From positions 56,316,001 to 56,380,000 of the forward strand of contig JAUIMM010000200.1 in assembly GCA_031769625.1 (NCBI GenBank): a stretch of DNA of 64,000 nt, given 5' to 3'. The position numbers and the translations under genes were made by a program. Under the pieces are notes generated by a model, which was given only the letters and a program-made list of their open reading frames with translations, was not told the DNA's origin and ran no database searches. Of this stretch, positions 43,617-56,104 are shown in pieces. The stretch's first letter is position 1, and the number at the start of each line of letters is the position of its first letter. The stretch is from Taudactylus pleione (Eukaryota > Chordata > Amphibia > Anura > Myobatrachidae).

Positions 43617-45430
43617 GGGCAATAGGAGTTTGAAGTTAAATCTGGAGAAAAACATTGCCCACCGGGCTTGACGAGGGTTCAAGCAATTTGCAGATTTAAG
43701 ATAAAGCAGGTTCTTGTGATCTGTAAAAATGGTAATGGGGTAGTGAGCTCCTTCAAGAAGATATCGCCATTCTTCGAGGGCTAGTTTCATGGCGAGTAGC
43801 TCTTGATCTCCGATGGTGTAGTTCTTTTCTGCAGGCAAAAACTTCCAGGAAAAGAAACCACAAGGATGAAGTTTTTCATCTTCAAACCGCTGGGAGAGCA
43901 CAGCACCGACACCTTCAGAGGATGCGTCCACCTCCAGGATAAATGGCCGGGTGGAATCCGGTTGCTTTAAGATGGGAGCGGAGATGAAGGCTTGCTTAAG
44001 GAGCTGAAATGCTGAGGTAGCTTCGACGGGCCACTTAGTTGGATCTGCTCCTTTACGGGTGAGGGCGGTAATAGGAGCTACCAGTGTAGAAAAACCTTTC
44101 ACAAACATGCGATAATAGTTGGCAAATCCTAGGAACCTTTGTATGGCTTTTAAGGAAGAAGGAAGAGACCAATCAAGAATGGCTTGTAGCTTTGAAGAAT
44201 CCATTTGAAGGCCTGTTCCGGAGATGATGTACCCCCAGAATGGTACAGTTGAGACTTCAAAGAGACACTTCTCTAATTTGCAAAAAAGTTGATTGGACCG
44301 CAACCTCAGAAGGACTTCTTTCACCTGGTCTCGATGAGTTTGGAGGTCTTGAGAAAAAATCAAAATGTTGTCCAAGTAAACGACCACACACTTGTACAAA
44401 AGATCCCGGAAGATTTCGTTGCCGAAAAACTGGAAGACGGCCGGAGCATTACAGAGGCCGAAGGGCATAACGAGGTATTCGTAGTGCCCATCCCTGGTGT
44501 TGAAGTCCGTTTTCCATTCATCGCCTGGACGGATAAGAATTAAATTATAGGCCCCTCTTAGGTCGAGTTTGGTAAAAACTGTGGATCCCTTGACTCTATC
44601 GAATAATTCCGTTATGAGAGGAAGAGGGTAGCAATTCTTAATAGTTATTTCATTAAGACCCCGGTAGTCAATGCACGGGCGCAGCCCCCCGTCTTTCTTT
44701 TTTATGAAGAAGAATCCAGCCCCGGCTGGAGACGTGGAAGGTCGAATGAAGCCTTTACTTAAGTTTTCCTTGATGTACTCTGACATGGCTTGAGTCTCAG
44801 GGAGAGATAGAGGGTAGGTTCGGCCTCTAGGAGGATTCTTTCCGGGAATCAGATCTATGGGACAGTCCCAAACACGATGGGGAGGTAATAGATTTGCGCT
44901 CTGTTTGCTGAAGACGTCAAAAAACCCACCATACGCTTTGGGCAGGTTATTAGAATCCTGTAAGACGGAAGATCGGACAGGTACTACCCGCTGAAGGCAG
45001 CCTTTGAAACAATTGGAACCCCAAGAGGTTATTTGCATGGTGGTCCAATCAATTTGTGGTGAATGTCTCTGTAGCCAGGGTAGTCCGAGGACTAAAGAAT
45101 GAGAGGCTTTGGGAATCACTAGGAAGGACAGTTGTTCGGTATGGAGCACTCCAATGGTAAGTCTAAGTGGTGCTGTACGATGGGTGATGGTTCCACTAGT
45201 AATGCGACTACCATCGATGGCGGTTAAAGTGATGACTCGAGGCAACGCTTCTATGGGGATTTGATGTTTCTGGGCAAAGTCCGTAGTGACAAAGTTCTCT
45301 GCTGCTCCAGAATCTAGAAGAGCTAATACAGCTTTGGAACCTTGAGGAATCTTTAAATGAGCCTGGATGGTGGAATCAGACTTCCTATGTGATTCAATGG
45401 CAACTCCTAACTTGACCTCTCTGTCATAAG
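43560..45430 (-). pseudogene. Pol: protease, reverse transcriptase, RNase H
   Basis: The frame opens just past the Gag stop, in the -1 frame relative to Gag. The protease shows LLDSGAAENFVT (about 45,340-45,305) and LGLPWLQRH. RT shows DGGLRPCIDYRGLN, KLDLRGAYNLI (first catalytic Asp), FGLCNAPAVFQ and YLDNILIF (44,378-44,355), where the usual second Asp of YxDD is Asn. RNase H shows LEVDASSEGVGAVLSQ, the YTIGDQELLA region and FTDHKNLLYL. The frame is lost near 43,620 after RFNFKL. Upstream of codon LPRVIT at 45,245 the reading frame stays open to the Gag boundary. Confidence 0.92.
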
Positions 45431-46381
45431 TTAGGAGGAGGCGTTTACCGGACGAATAGGACGGATGGGACAGGATCTAACTAAATGTTGAGGAGATCCG
45501 CAGTACATACAGAGGTTCTGCCTCTGCCTTTTCTGTCGTTCCTCAGCCGATAGACGAGAGCGGTTGACCTGCATGGGTTCGTCACCCACAGGAGGAGATG
45601 GTAAACAGGAAGCTGGACGTGGCCTTCCACGATCAAGTCTGCCTCTTTCCAAGGCACGCTCCCTGTGACGAAGATCCACCTTGTTGCAAAGGGAAATTAA
45701 ATCCAAATTGGTTGGAAGGTCACGGGAAGCTAGGTCGTCTTTGAGCCTTTCTGAAAGGCCACTCCAGAAGGCAGCGATGAGAGCATCTTCGTTCCAATTG
45801 AGTTCTAAAGCCAGAGTTTGGAACTGGACTACATATTGACCGACGGTCCTGCTCCCCTGACGGAGGCATAGAATATCAGCTGATGCGGAAGTGGTTCTTC
45901 CAGGTTCGTCAAAGATCTTGCGAAATGTGGAAATAAATTTGGGGTAGTTGGAGAGCAAAGGATCCGACTTCTCCCAAAGGGGCGAGACCCAGTCGAATGC
46001 TTGGCCAGAGAGCAGAGAGATGATATATGCCACCCTGTTTCTGGCTGTCGGAAAATTGGCGGATTGTAGCTCGAACTGGATTTCGCATTGGTTTAAAAAA
46101 AACCTGCACAATTTGGGGTTGTCATCGAACTTGCTCGGAGGGGAAAGCTGAAGATGAGCAGGAGGTAGAAGCGGAGGAGCAGGTGGCACCACAGGAGGGG
46201 AGGCGACTTGGGAGCCAGCGGGAGCGGGATGAACCAATAAGGACTGAATGTTGTCCAAGTGTGACGACATATCTTGGATGAATTGGATCAACTGGGCCTG
46301 AGAGGTCTCCTGTCTTTCCAGACGAGATAGTACATCCTGCGAGGGATCTACCCCAGAACCTTGACCACTTGCCGAGTCCAT
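45431..46381 (-). CDS. Gag of the sushi-type element
   Basis: An intact frame of about 316 codons from the ATG at 46,381 (MDSASGQGSGVDPSQDVLSR) to the TAA at 45,431. The same frame stays open upstream to an ATG at 46,507 inside the LTR, so the true start is uncertain. A coiled, Q-rich N-terminus is followed by a proline-rich linker (PPVVPPAPPLLPP), the capsid-like region (FDDNPKLCRFFLNQCEIQF, FDWVSPLWE), and one CCHC zinc knuckle, CMYCGSPQHLVRSC, near the C-terminus. Gag packages the element's RNA. This order matches sushi Gags and their domesticated mammalian relatives (PEG10/RTL family). Confidence 0.9.
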   Translation of the reverse strand: MDSASGQGSGVDPSQDVLSRLERQETSQAQLIQFIQDMSSHLDNIQSLLVHPAPAGSQVASPPVVPPAPPLLPPAHLQLSPPSKFDDNPKLCRFFLNQCEIQFELQSANFPTARNRVAYIISLLSGQAFDWVSPLWEKSDPLLSNYPKFISTFRKIFDEPGRTTSASADILCLRQGSRTVGQYVVQFQTLALELNWNEDALIAAFWSGLSERLKDDLASRDLPTNLDLISLCNKVDLRHRERALERGRLDRGRPRPASCLPSPPVGDEPMQVNRSRLSAEERQKRQRQNLCMYCGSPQHLVRSCPIRPIRPVNASS

Positions 46382-46396
46382 TGGGCCAGTGCAAAC

Positions 46397-47532
46397 TGTC
46401 ACAGACGTGGGATTTAAAGGCTGTGTTCCCGGACTGGGCCTAGGACCTGTACTAGTTGGCGCAGACGCTCGCTGGAGGAGACTTGGCTTAATAAAGTAAC
46501 TCCGCATGAGAGGGAGCAGTGAACTGATGGGGAGTTTGAGTAGTGTAGAAGTAGCGTGGTAGCTTGGAAGCCACTTGGAAAGACTGGATAGCCTTGAGTG
46601 GACGTTAGGAGCTGGGAAGCTATGTGGAGTAGCTGGATAGCCGTGGGTAGACGTTGGTAGCTGAGTGGCTACGTGGAGCGGCTGGAGAGCCGTGGGTAGA
46701 CGTTGGTAGCTGGGTGGCTACGTGGAGCGGCTGGATAGCTGAGAGTAGATGTTGGTAGCTGAGTGGCTACGTGGAGCGGCTGGAGAGCCGTGGGTAGACA
46801 TTGGTAGCTAGGTGGCTACGTGGAGCGGCTGGATAGCCGTGGAGACATTGGTAGCTGGGACGCTACGTGGAGCGGCTGGGTAGCCGAGTGGAGATGTTGG
46901 TAGCTGGGACGCTACGTGGAGCGGCTAGGTAGCCGAGTGGAGATGTTGGTAGCTGGGACGCTACGTGGAGTGGCTGGGTAGCCGAGTGGAGACATTGGTA
47001 GCTGGGATGCTACGTGGAGTGGCTGGGTAGCCGAGTGTAGACATTGGTAGCTGGGACGCTACGTGGAGCGGCTGGGTAGCCGAGTGGAGATGTTGGGAGA
47101 AGGGACGGTACGTGGAGTGGCTGGATAGCCGAAACACCTTTCTAGCACAGTGAGAAGGCTCACTTAGTAAAACTAAGAGACTAGTTGCACTGGCAACTTG
47201 TGTCAGCATTGGGGATCCTTTTATAGTAGACGCTGAGAGCTGACAGGCTGAGAAAGAAGGAGAAGATTCCTCATTGGTGGAATGGAGTCACATGGGCAAT
47301 CCAAGATGGCCGCGACCATGGACCAGAGGACAGCGCTTCTTGGATGTAACCAGCGGAGACCAGCGATCAGCAGGAGCTGGCGTGGAAGAAGCACAGCAGC
47401 GGGAACCTCCAGAGGACAACAGAGGAGACCGCCCTGAGAGAGGAGTACGGCGCGGGAGCCGGAAGACAGCGCGAGGTCAGCACCCGCAAAGGGCGGGGTC
47501 TGATTCTGGGGACTCCAGGGTAGCGTGTGACA
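46397..47532 (-). repeat. 5' LTR, 1,136 bp
   Basis: On the plus strand it runs TGTCACAGACGTGGG to GTAGCGTGTGACA, matching the left LTR. It carries about 13 units of the 49-bp minisatellite (46,505-47,135), then the tail GTGAGAAGGCTCACTTAGTA and a GC-rich segment with ATCCAAGATGGCCGCG, which resembles a YY1-type motif (function inferred). The Gag ATG at 46,381 lies only about 16 bp inside the LTR edge. Confidence 0.92.
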
Positions 47533-48435
47533 ATGAGTCTGTGTATTAGTGTCTGGTCATTCTAGTACTCTTTGTAAGAAGCAGGAGTTAATGTAGTAGT
47601 AATGAATAGTGGTTACACTACACTCTATATTTACCTACAGATGCACTCCCTGAAACCAGGAACGTGAATAAAGGCGATATTTATGAAATGGAGAAGTTAA
47701 TACAAGTTGGCTTACGTTTGAAAAAAATTAGATAGCAATAACAATTTACCATTTTAATCATAATAAGATAAATGTTAGTAATTCTGAATAATAGTAATGC
47801 AGTTACAGATGACTTGCAAGATAAATAATATAATGATAAAAGGAGTTGTAATCCCAATGTTAGTGTTATTATGAGGAGGTCATGGTGACAAGTAACATAC
47901 CCAGTCGTCACACACCATCTCTATGTAGGTAAGTGCAATAACAAAGTTGTGGAACAGTCCATTGGTTAACAAGCACTTACAAAATGTTTAGGCTCAGGGA
48001 TAAGAGTGAAGGGGAAGTAATCCCAAGAGTGACTTGTAATGCAGGGCTGTACCTCTGTGTCATACGAGGTGTAACATGAGCAAATAGCACCGTGTGGTGC
48101 AGTGCAGTCTTACTCACACATGCAGCGGATACTCAATAGGTTTTTGTTAAGAGTGACAAAAACTACGGGTAAAACATGAATTGCACTATATTATACATTG
48201 CTAAATATGTACCATCCATTATTTGTGCATGACACTCATGTATGTATTACAACATTTCTATTATGTTTGGTAAATATTTTTTTTGTTACAAAACATATTT
48301 TTTTTATTTAAGTCACATCTAATTTGCTGATTATATCCATTCTTAATTTAAACATAACTTTAAAAGTCACTTAAACCCCATTTTATAGAATCTTGTCTCT
48401 AAAATGTAGTCAGGCCAACTGATTTAAAACACCGG
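47533..48435. other. AT-rich unassigned sequence
   Basis: No gene or element end is evident. Confidence 0.4.
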
Positions 48436-48920
48436 AATCCCCGGTAGGCGTCTTTCTGTGTGTTCGAGCTAATCTCGAGGACCACTGGATGGATTTTGAT
48501 GCAGTTTTCCCTACTCTATAGAGCATTTGTCGAGGAAGGTTTAGGTGTATGAAACAGTAATATATAACAAAAGGGAGCTGAGCAGTGACGATTTTAGTGA
48601 AGCAAGTCAGACGTCCAAGTGCTTTCTTGGATTACGCTGCCTAAACTGTTAAATACATATCACAACAATAGACTTTATTTTCTACCATGTAGAGATTGAT
48701 CCGTATTATCTGGTTTCTTCTGAAAAATTGATGTAAACCCTGATTACTGATACAAAAATGTCAGTTTTTCCCTTTCTTACCGTTCCTATTTCACCTATCT
48801 GAAAAACGATTCTTTAGTTTCAAATGAGTCCAATGCCCAGTAAGAGCCTGCTGTGGCATGACAATGAATAAAGCACAGGAACAGACACATAACGTGGCTG
48901 GAGTTGACCTAATTGGAGAC

Positions 48921-48925
<5 letters not shown>
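48436..48925 (+). mobile_element. Helitron fragment, second copy
   Basis: The sequence from CCCCGGTAGGCGTCTTTCTG to about 48,680 is an inverted match to 28,570-28,840. At about 48,859-48,917 the plus strand encodes MTMNKAQEQTHNVAGVDL, corresponding to the same helicase segment as 27,779-27,950 (the usual Gly of KAQGQT is Glu here). The fragment stops abruptly where a (TA)n tract begins. The shared non-coding part suggests both copies came from one Helitron family. Confidence 0.75.

Positions 48926-48926
<1 letters not shown>

Positions 48927-48970
<44 letters not shown>
48927..48970. repeat. TA microsatellite
   Basis: About 20 TA dinucleotides, directly abutting the truncated Helitron fragment. 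Confidence 0.95.
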
Positions 48971-48972
<2 letters not shown>

Positions 48973-49952
48973 TGTACAGGATATTACTCTGCTATCTGCT
49001 GAATGCTATGGTCAGCTTACGTGCCTAGATGAGATTAGACAAGTTTCTTGGCATTGCTCTATTTGAGTTGTTATATTTACGGGCTTCCGCTTGTCACCTA
49101 TTACAAATTCCCTTTAAATACATTCACAGACAGTACATAACATGTTGCATTACAAAAACAGATTGCAAAAGGGGATTTTTACTAACTTCCAGATAAAACA
49201 TCACTGACGAGTGATACAAGTGCCTCTCTAACTTTCCACTAAATATATTTTTAACTAGTTGTCAGCAGAAGAAAAAAAGCACAACTTTCACCGTGAAATG
49301 ACTTCTAGTGCAGATGAGGACAGTCCAAAGATTAGAACAGTATTGAACAGCCATTGTGCTACTAATTAGAAAACATAATATTTTTTACTGCTTTTTCCAA
49401 GTGCATGGCTTTGTAGAGCGAGGTATTTAACCTGCAGCTCTACTGATGTTATCAAACCAGGACTCCAATGATTCCACACTAGGTACTGGTTGGTAGAGGA
49501 TTATGGGATTTATAGCACAGCAACACTCATAAACTGTATTGCAGTTTAAAATTAATGGTGGGGTATTCTTTTTGTTTTTCATATCATTGTAACAGAAAGA
49601 GTGATGGTAACAATAATCCTTTCCCCTAGTCCCTATTGGAACACCGTATGAATTGTAATCTAGTTCCAGCTGACTGGTTTTATGTGTCTGAGATCAACAA
49701 TTCTGGTTTAGGTAAATCAATCAAAACAATTATCACAAGTGCCAAACAACAAAGTTTACAGGTGTTAAGCTGGACTCTGCCTGTTGTAGAAAGATTAATC
49801 GGGTTAAATGACAAAGCTGAATACATAGTGAGGGTCTTAACTCACCATGACTACAGAGCAAGTGTTAGAATCAAGGGAAAATGGTAACAAATAAAAAAAA
49901 AAAGACTGTGAAAATTCTAATTATTACATTAAATCAAAACGAAGCATTCTTA

Positions 49953-49994
<42 letters not shown>

Positions 49995-50465
49995 ACTAAA
50001 GGCATATTAATGTTTTAATTACAGTTCTATTGATAAGAAATTGACATTGAAATTAGACAAGTTCAGTTCGCACTCTCTCTGCACTAGCCGTCCTCCCTTC
50101 TCTTCAGAATTCTACAGACATAAATGGAGCATCCAGAATTCTGCATCATTGTAGTGATGGGGAATATCAGTTAATGAGTAAAAGCTTGTTCATGCCGAGC
50201 AAGCACACATAATGCCATTTTGACATGCTGTGCACTTATGGGGGGTTTAATAGTTTAGGGGGTGTCACAGAGCCTTTTTTCCCCACCTCCGCAAACTACC
50301 TGATTTTTATATTGAGATGCCAGCCAACGAGAGTGCCTATACTTTCATTGGATGACTTTGGGTGCAATTCCATGACCACAAATACCAATGTAATCAAAAT
50401 AGTAAAATGACTTAGATAAGACGTAGACAGCGCAGTGTTTTGGATTTAATAAAATTAAATGTTTT
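48971..50465. other. Unassigned sequence with a second TA tract
   Basis: Contains another (TA)n tract at about 49,957-49,992 and a T-rich/A-rich background. A plus-strand frame at 49,615-49,887 is discussed as a weak exon candidate. No gene is claimed. Confidence 0.45.
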
Positions 50466-50692
50466 AGTCAATTAACAGGTGGTCCCAAATGCTGTATGTA
50501 GGTGCCCACCTTTTTATGTCTAGGTGGGGGCATATCTAAGTATTTGAAGGCCCCATAGTAAAAGTTTGTAAGGGCCCCTATGTAGCACCCAATGATGAAA
50601 AAATGTATATAACCAAGGAAGATGGGCCCCCTCAGCTCTGGGCCCCATAGCAGTTGCACCCCTTGCACCAATGGTAGTTACCCCCACGTGTT
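50466..50692. mobile_element. Possible hAT-derived fragment
   Basis: Sequence such as AAGGCCCCATAGTAAAAG, GGGCCCCTATGTAGCACC and TTGCACCCCTTGCACCAATG resembles the inside and right edge of short vertebrate hAT elements that end in ...TAGTTACGCCACTG. Here the edge reads GGTAGTTACCCCCACG. No TSD or left end was found. Confidence 0.4.
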
Positions 50693-53600
50693 TAGGGCAG
50701 CAAAATATGGGCACGTCAGCTAAATAACCACATAATTTGCGGTTTGCAGTTAGTAGACAAGCACTTTTGTCCTTGGAAGAACAGAAGGCATTTTGTGTAA
50801 TAAACACAAAAGACTCATTTGCTGTCATCCGATGCAACAAACATCTCTAGATTAATATTTCATTTCATTCTATTCCATCAGTTCACCATAAACATATATA
50901 TGATTATTGAATAATTGTTATTGTGCACGACCCTGACTCTCTGTTTTAAATACTAGGATGAAGAAATCTCAATACTCTATACATTAGCATTTATATCTCT
51001 ATAAAAAAAAACAGATGGAAACCAGACGTCAGCCCCCGACAGGATGAAATAAAATGTTAGATAAATATCTTGATCTGATTATTGTTATATTTAAGCTTTA
51101 TAAAAGCAATGAAGATAACACAGAGGTGTAATCAATGGAAAATTCCTTAATATATGTATTTGTGCAGCAACCCTTGGGCAGTGCTCACACAGTTTCCATA
51201 CTCTGCCCCACTAATTTTGCCTGAGTTCTTAAGGAAACACCTAAGGAAGGTTATGCAGGTTCTCCCAGCAGATTTTCCATTGCAATTATTGTAGTTACAT
51301 ATTCAACTACTTTTCAGCACTGTGCCAAAAAGGTGAAACCTGCAGGTCATTAACCCTTTAGTATCAACTGACAAAGCTCATCCTGTAGCTGTTTGGTCAT
51401 CAGAAGAATTCACATGCAACCCCTCTCTGGCAATAGTCACATGAAAGCTATAAAGGGAGATGACAGGTCCCTGTAAGCAAACAAAGACATATATTAGACC
51501 TTTTAGGACAGCATGCTTTCAATGTCTGGGTTCCGTGAGTGATGGATTCCAAACGCTTCCAATTTATGGTCATGTTTTAACATCATATAGTCACCATAAA
51601 CATTTACATTTATGACCGCTGCCATTATATGGTGCGTATGCCTACACGGTTTTCCATTGTTGTAATGGAAGGAATCTAATTACATCCACACATGAATTGC
51701 TATTAAAATGATCTATGCTTGATTTTCTGTAAAGTAAAATATTATTTTGCAATAAAACTCTCTTCTAAAAGCACAGAAGACAATAAAATGAACTGTCTAG
51801 GGTCATCGTCTGGGCTGTGCTGTTTTAAAGACAAAGCAGACTCCAGTGTAGAATTGGGCCTCTTGCCTTCCCCCCAACACACACACATACACGCACACAC
51901 ACACACATACATACATACATGCATGCATACATACAAACTTACACCACCACTTTAGGGTGGTGCAATGAATGTAGTTATGCAAGTTATGTAGCTTGCATTA
52001 CTGCAAAAGCCATGATCAGCTCAACCACGAGGGTTGTATGGTGGGGTACCGTGGTATAGGGCCTGGACTGGTCACCATTGGGCATCCAGCAGCAAATGAT
52101 CGTAGGCCTTGCAGCGGGTGCAGCCACACCCCTTGCTACATGTAAAGTGAAACTCTGGATTTTCAGTAGTCCGCATACCCAGTACGGATCCTTGGCCCCT
52201 AACAGAGCTCCAGGCAGCACTGGCCACAATGTCCATTACGACATTGAAGAAGTGGTGAAAAAGATGATCAGTTTAAAACTAAAACTCTATCATTACTGGA
52301 GAATATCTGATTAAAAGTATATAATAAAGTTAGAAAAATAAAGTGTACATAAGGAAACCTTGAGGATATGGAGAAGTGGGAGTCTGGAGGACAAATACTA
52401 ATGTTAGCCTGCACATAAAGAACCTGTAGATGATGCCCCTGTTGAACTTTTATTTGTATAAATTACAGTATGTAATCTGCATGGCATCGTTCCATTAAGC
52501 TGTCGAGGTGTATGCTATTAAAGGATCAATCATTCTTCCAGGAAAATTAAAGCTGCTGTTTTGAGTACGCCCTGGTGGATTGTGAAGTCAAACATCTTTC
52601 TCTCACATCACCCACACATTCTGGTTGGGGCCAAGGAAAACGCTGATAGTCCTGTACGTGAAGCCATTGTTGTGCGGTAGATAGTTACATTATCATCAGT
52701 CACTCTCTTTGCTTGCTGAATACTGATACGGCATGCTATTATGGAAACAGTGGTGGTGCCCTGCATCAGGACCAAAGATCCCAATAACAGTTTTATGTTT
52801 GTGCACAGAGCATGTTGTCAGGGTACAGTATCTGCACCTTATACATATCACATATGTGTTAATCAGTTAAAGTACAGTAGCACTGAACGTGGAAAACAAT
52901 TATATGTAAAGGCCTGTGTACTTTATTGTCTTACTGTCAATGGCTGTTATTGCAATCAAAACTAGTCAGTAAATAATTAAGAAACGACTCATGCTAGAAC
53001 TAACCTATCAAACGCAATTCATTGTTTACTCCGTTATGTTTGTCACAATAAAAAAAAAAAACAATAATAACAGCATTATGATCCTTTAGTTCCAAACATT
53101 TATAATCAAGCACCACATACTTTGAGAGAGAGCTCAGTATGACTGCACCCAGTAGAACTGGGCGGCCCCCTCCCCTATCATCCTGTCCTTGCCCCAGACC
53201 CTTTTTTTCATGACTATAAGGATCTGCATAGTCCTGCAGCAACTAACATGGCCAATCATTGCTCTGTCATTCATTGTTGTATCAGTACACTCTATAATTG
53301 TAAATCCTGTAATAAACTCTTTGGGGTCTTTTTATCAAGTAATATTTTAATATTCGCGGGATATTCCCTGAAACAAGCCGTTTTGGGGGGATACCTGCAA
53401 ATATTAAGAAACCCACAAATGTCCCCGATATCTGCTACGGTCCCTCCATTACCGACAACAGCCGCAGCCCTCATAGCTTTCTATGGGAGCTATGAAGCTG
53501 GCAGATTTACTAAGCTCTCTTTCAGTAACTCTTTAACGCTGCATAATAGAGCATAGTATCATGCCCTCAGTGCAATGCAATATTAAGATTTTATTTTGCC

Positions 53601-54840
53601 ATCCCTTAACTTTTCAGCAGTATTAGAAATCTCAGCCTTTGCAAACATAACAGGCCCCACATCCATTTTGTATTCTTATAAAAAAAAAAATATCAATAGG
53701 TGAAAGATTTATCATACTTGTTTTATAATTCCTCTAATATCCTGTCTCTGATTGACATGCTGTTTTCTTATCACGTTGTTATTACGCACACACAGGTGCA
53801 CAATGCAAGTGATTGTTCCTGTAAGTACATCTTGAAGTCCAGCATTCTTTAAATCCTGTGGCTCTACCGAGAGCTTTGTATATCTGACAATTATGAACTA
53901 GTTTCAGCCTTTTTGTTAGCAAATATTAATGAGGGTCCATAACAAACCTGAAAAAGTGTGCCAAGACGCACTGATTTGTTTACTATGAAAATACATTGGA
54001 CTTTGTTGCCATTCTGTGTTCTAATGTATCCCTACGCAGATGATTTGTGTAATAGGGTTTTTCGTGTGACTAAAATGCTTACAGTATTATCGCCTACTAT
54101 TATTTTTTACCCACCCTTTTAATTAATGACAAAATTTTTAAACAAAAGTTCTTCTTGACAAAGCCTCATTTAAGGCACGCTCTTTATTTCCTCTGTCACA
54201 AAATTACATTTTAATGTTCATCATATTAGTTTAAGGAGTATATTTATTATTGGTGGCAATAGGTTTCCTAAAAATACAATTTAATTTTGTCATAAATCTC
54301 GGTGATAAGACATTTTTTTTGGTGGTATCTGACTAAAAGCCCTTGCCGGGATGCATGCACATAACTGTTAAAACTGGCAAAAGGTGTGAGATCAAAGTGC
54401 CAACTCTTCCTCATTGACCTGGAGCCAGACGCTGTACTGTGATGCACTGTGCTGTAATGTGCAAGCTTGGCTCCCGGTCACTGCAGACCAGCCGGCAGTG
54501 CAGGGAGATTCTCTGGGGGCAGCCCAGCATCTCTGGGAGTGCCATACCTCTTTCCAGGCACACGCTCCTTCACCACGCCCCCAGAAGGCACTATTTGGGG
54601 TATGCATGTCACAGACCCCCAGTGACGCCACTGTCACCAAGGCCTCTGAGTATACAGTAGCTCAGCTGCCCTGATGATATTTAATGATAAATTGTGGCTT
54701 TAAGTGATTTTCTATTATCGCCGCAAGTGGCGACAGAAAATCAGACTTATCGCTGCACATTGATAAATAGGCCCTTAAATTCCATGATAACGGATGAACA
54801 GTAAGTATGTGATATTATAATTGTGAACCTTGTCCTGTAA
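50693..54840. other. Unassigned sequence with CA/CATA microsatellite
   Basis: About 4.1 kb without a supportable gene. A CACACA/CATACATA microsatellite lies at 51,880-51,935. A repeat-derived piece lies at about 53,330-53,520 (compare 39,480 and 12,060). Sequence at 54,370-54,770 ends in ATTGATAAATAGGCCC, a phrase common to short elements here. Confidence 0.4.
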
Positions 54841-55771
54841 ATCAGCATCAGGGCTGCCATCTAAGGGGTATAGAGGGTATACTTGATAGGTGCCCGTCTG
54901 TCAATGGGGCCTGTCGCTGATGATCCCTACCAGTAGAGTTTTCTCATTCACTTGTAGATCAATTGTACCAACTAAGCCGTCAGTATTTCAATCCCATTCC
55001 AGTTTGTCTCCAATCTTGAAGCCATAGTGGCTAAGTTATTTAGTTATTTATGTAGGTCTCAATGCATTTTTGGTCTCCAAAAAAATGGCTGACAATTATA
55101 TAATTCACAAATTAAGGAAAGGGAATGAAGGGGTATAGGAGAAAAAAAAGGGAGGAAAAAATTAATAGTGGATAAATGAAAAACCAAAACATAGGGGGGG
55201 GGGTCAACCGCACAGAAAGTAAAAGACAAATCAAAATAAATATATGTGATGACTCACATTGATTCCTAAACAATATAACAGGACATCAAGGTCCTTAGGA
55301 GGGTGCACCCACGGAGCAGAAACTAGAAGATTTCAAAAATTGCAGAGATGCAAAAAGAGTACTCCTATAATTGGGGCACACCTCCCAAAAGAACTCTTTG
55401 TAAAAGATAAATCTTTAATTCATACACTTGAAATACTGGAATAAAAAAACAGTGTATGCAAGCGAAAAATCTGGAAAGAGTCATAATTCCTGAGTAAAAC
55501 ATTTAAATATACAATACAACATAAAAAGACAATGTATATTTTATGCTTTGAAATTGTGGTACGTGTTAACAATTACCAAGAAGGCAATTATCGGCAAAAA
55601 TATATGCAAATTCAATAGCTAAAGGTGAAAAGTACACACATTAAAATGCACCAAGACCACAAAAATTCAATCACTTGTACATATCAATCATAAATATAAA
55701 TGTATTAATTGTTCTGAGGCTATCCTTGATGAGCTGGGATTTTAGTAGATAACACAGAATTGGGTACCAGG

Positions 55772-56104
55772 CATAGTTGCCTACCTGTGCTGTCTCTTCC
55801 CCGGGAGAAGCCCTGGGATGAGAGGCAGGTGGGTGGTGATGGGGGCGGGGCCTGGCGAATCACGTCGTTAAGTCCCACCCCTCGCGGTAAAATGCCCGTG
55901 ATTGGTTTAAATTTAAATAGGGGCGGAGCCAAATAACGTGAATCGCGACAGACACCCACGATCGCCGGGCAAATTCTCCTAATTCTGCCCACTTCACTAG
56001 GAAGTGGGTAGAATGCGGGAGAAATGCCTACCTTTCCGGGGGTGCAGGGAGTTACCTGAAAAATCTGGAGCCTCCTGCGAAAACCGGGAGGGTACGCATG
56101 TATG
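55772..56104. mobile_element. hAT-like element with CATACTTGCC ends, copy 3
   Basis: Starts CATAGTTGCCTACC and ends GGTACGCATGTATG. The 8-bp flanks are identical, GTACCAGG (55764-55771, 56105-56112). It is nested in the larger hAT-like element. The minus-strand frame 55,720-56,241 spans its borders and is not a gene. Non-coding, 333 bp. Confidence 0.88.

Larger units (their letters stand above)
40262..47532 (-). mobile_element. Sushi-type Ty3 (chromoviral) LTR retrotransposon
   Basis: A complete but decayed 7.3-kb element on the minus strand: 5' LTR (46,397-47,532), Gag, protease-RT-RNase H, integrase, a C-terminal chromodomain, polypurine tract and 3' LTR (40,262-42,146). Gag with one zinc knuckle in the context ERQKRQRQNLCMYCG, and integrase followed by a chromodomain, place it with sushi/Amn-like vertebrate chromoviruses. 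Flanks CTCAT and GCCAT (minus strand) match at only three of five bases, so the TSD is doubtful. Multiple stops and a frameshift make it inactive. Confidence 0.93.

Noticed and set aside
46961..47209. Ser/His/Pro-repeat frame in the LTR
   Set aside because: It is the 49-bp minisatellite read on the minus strand, not a protein gene.
40251..47540. Clean 5-bp TSD for the sushi-type element
   Set aside because: Adjacent flanks agree at only three of five bases (CTCAT and GCCAT on the minus strand), so I do not claim a target duplication.
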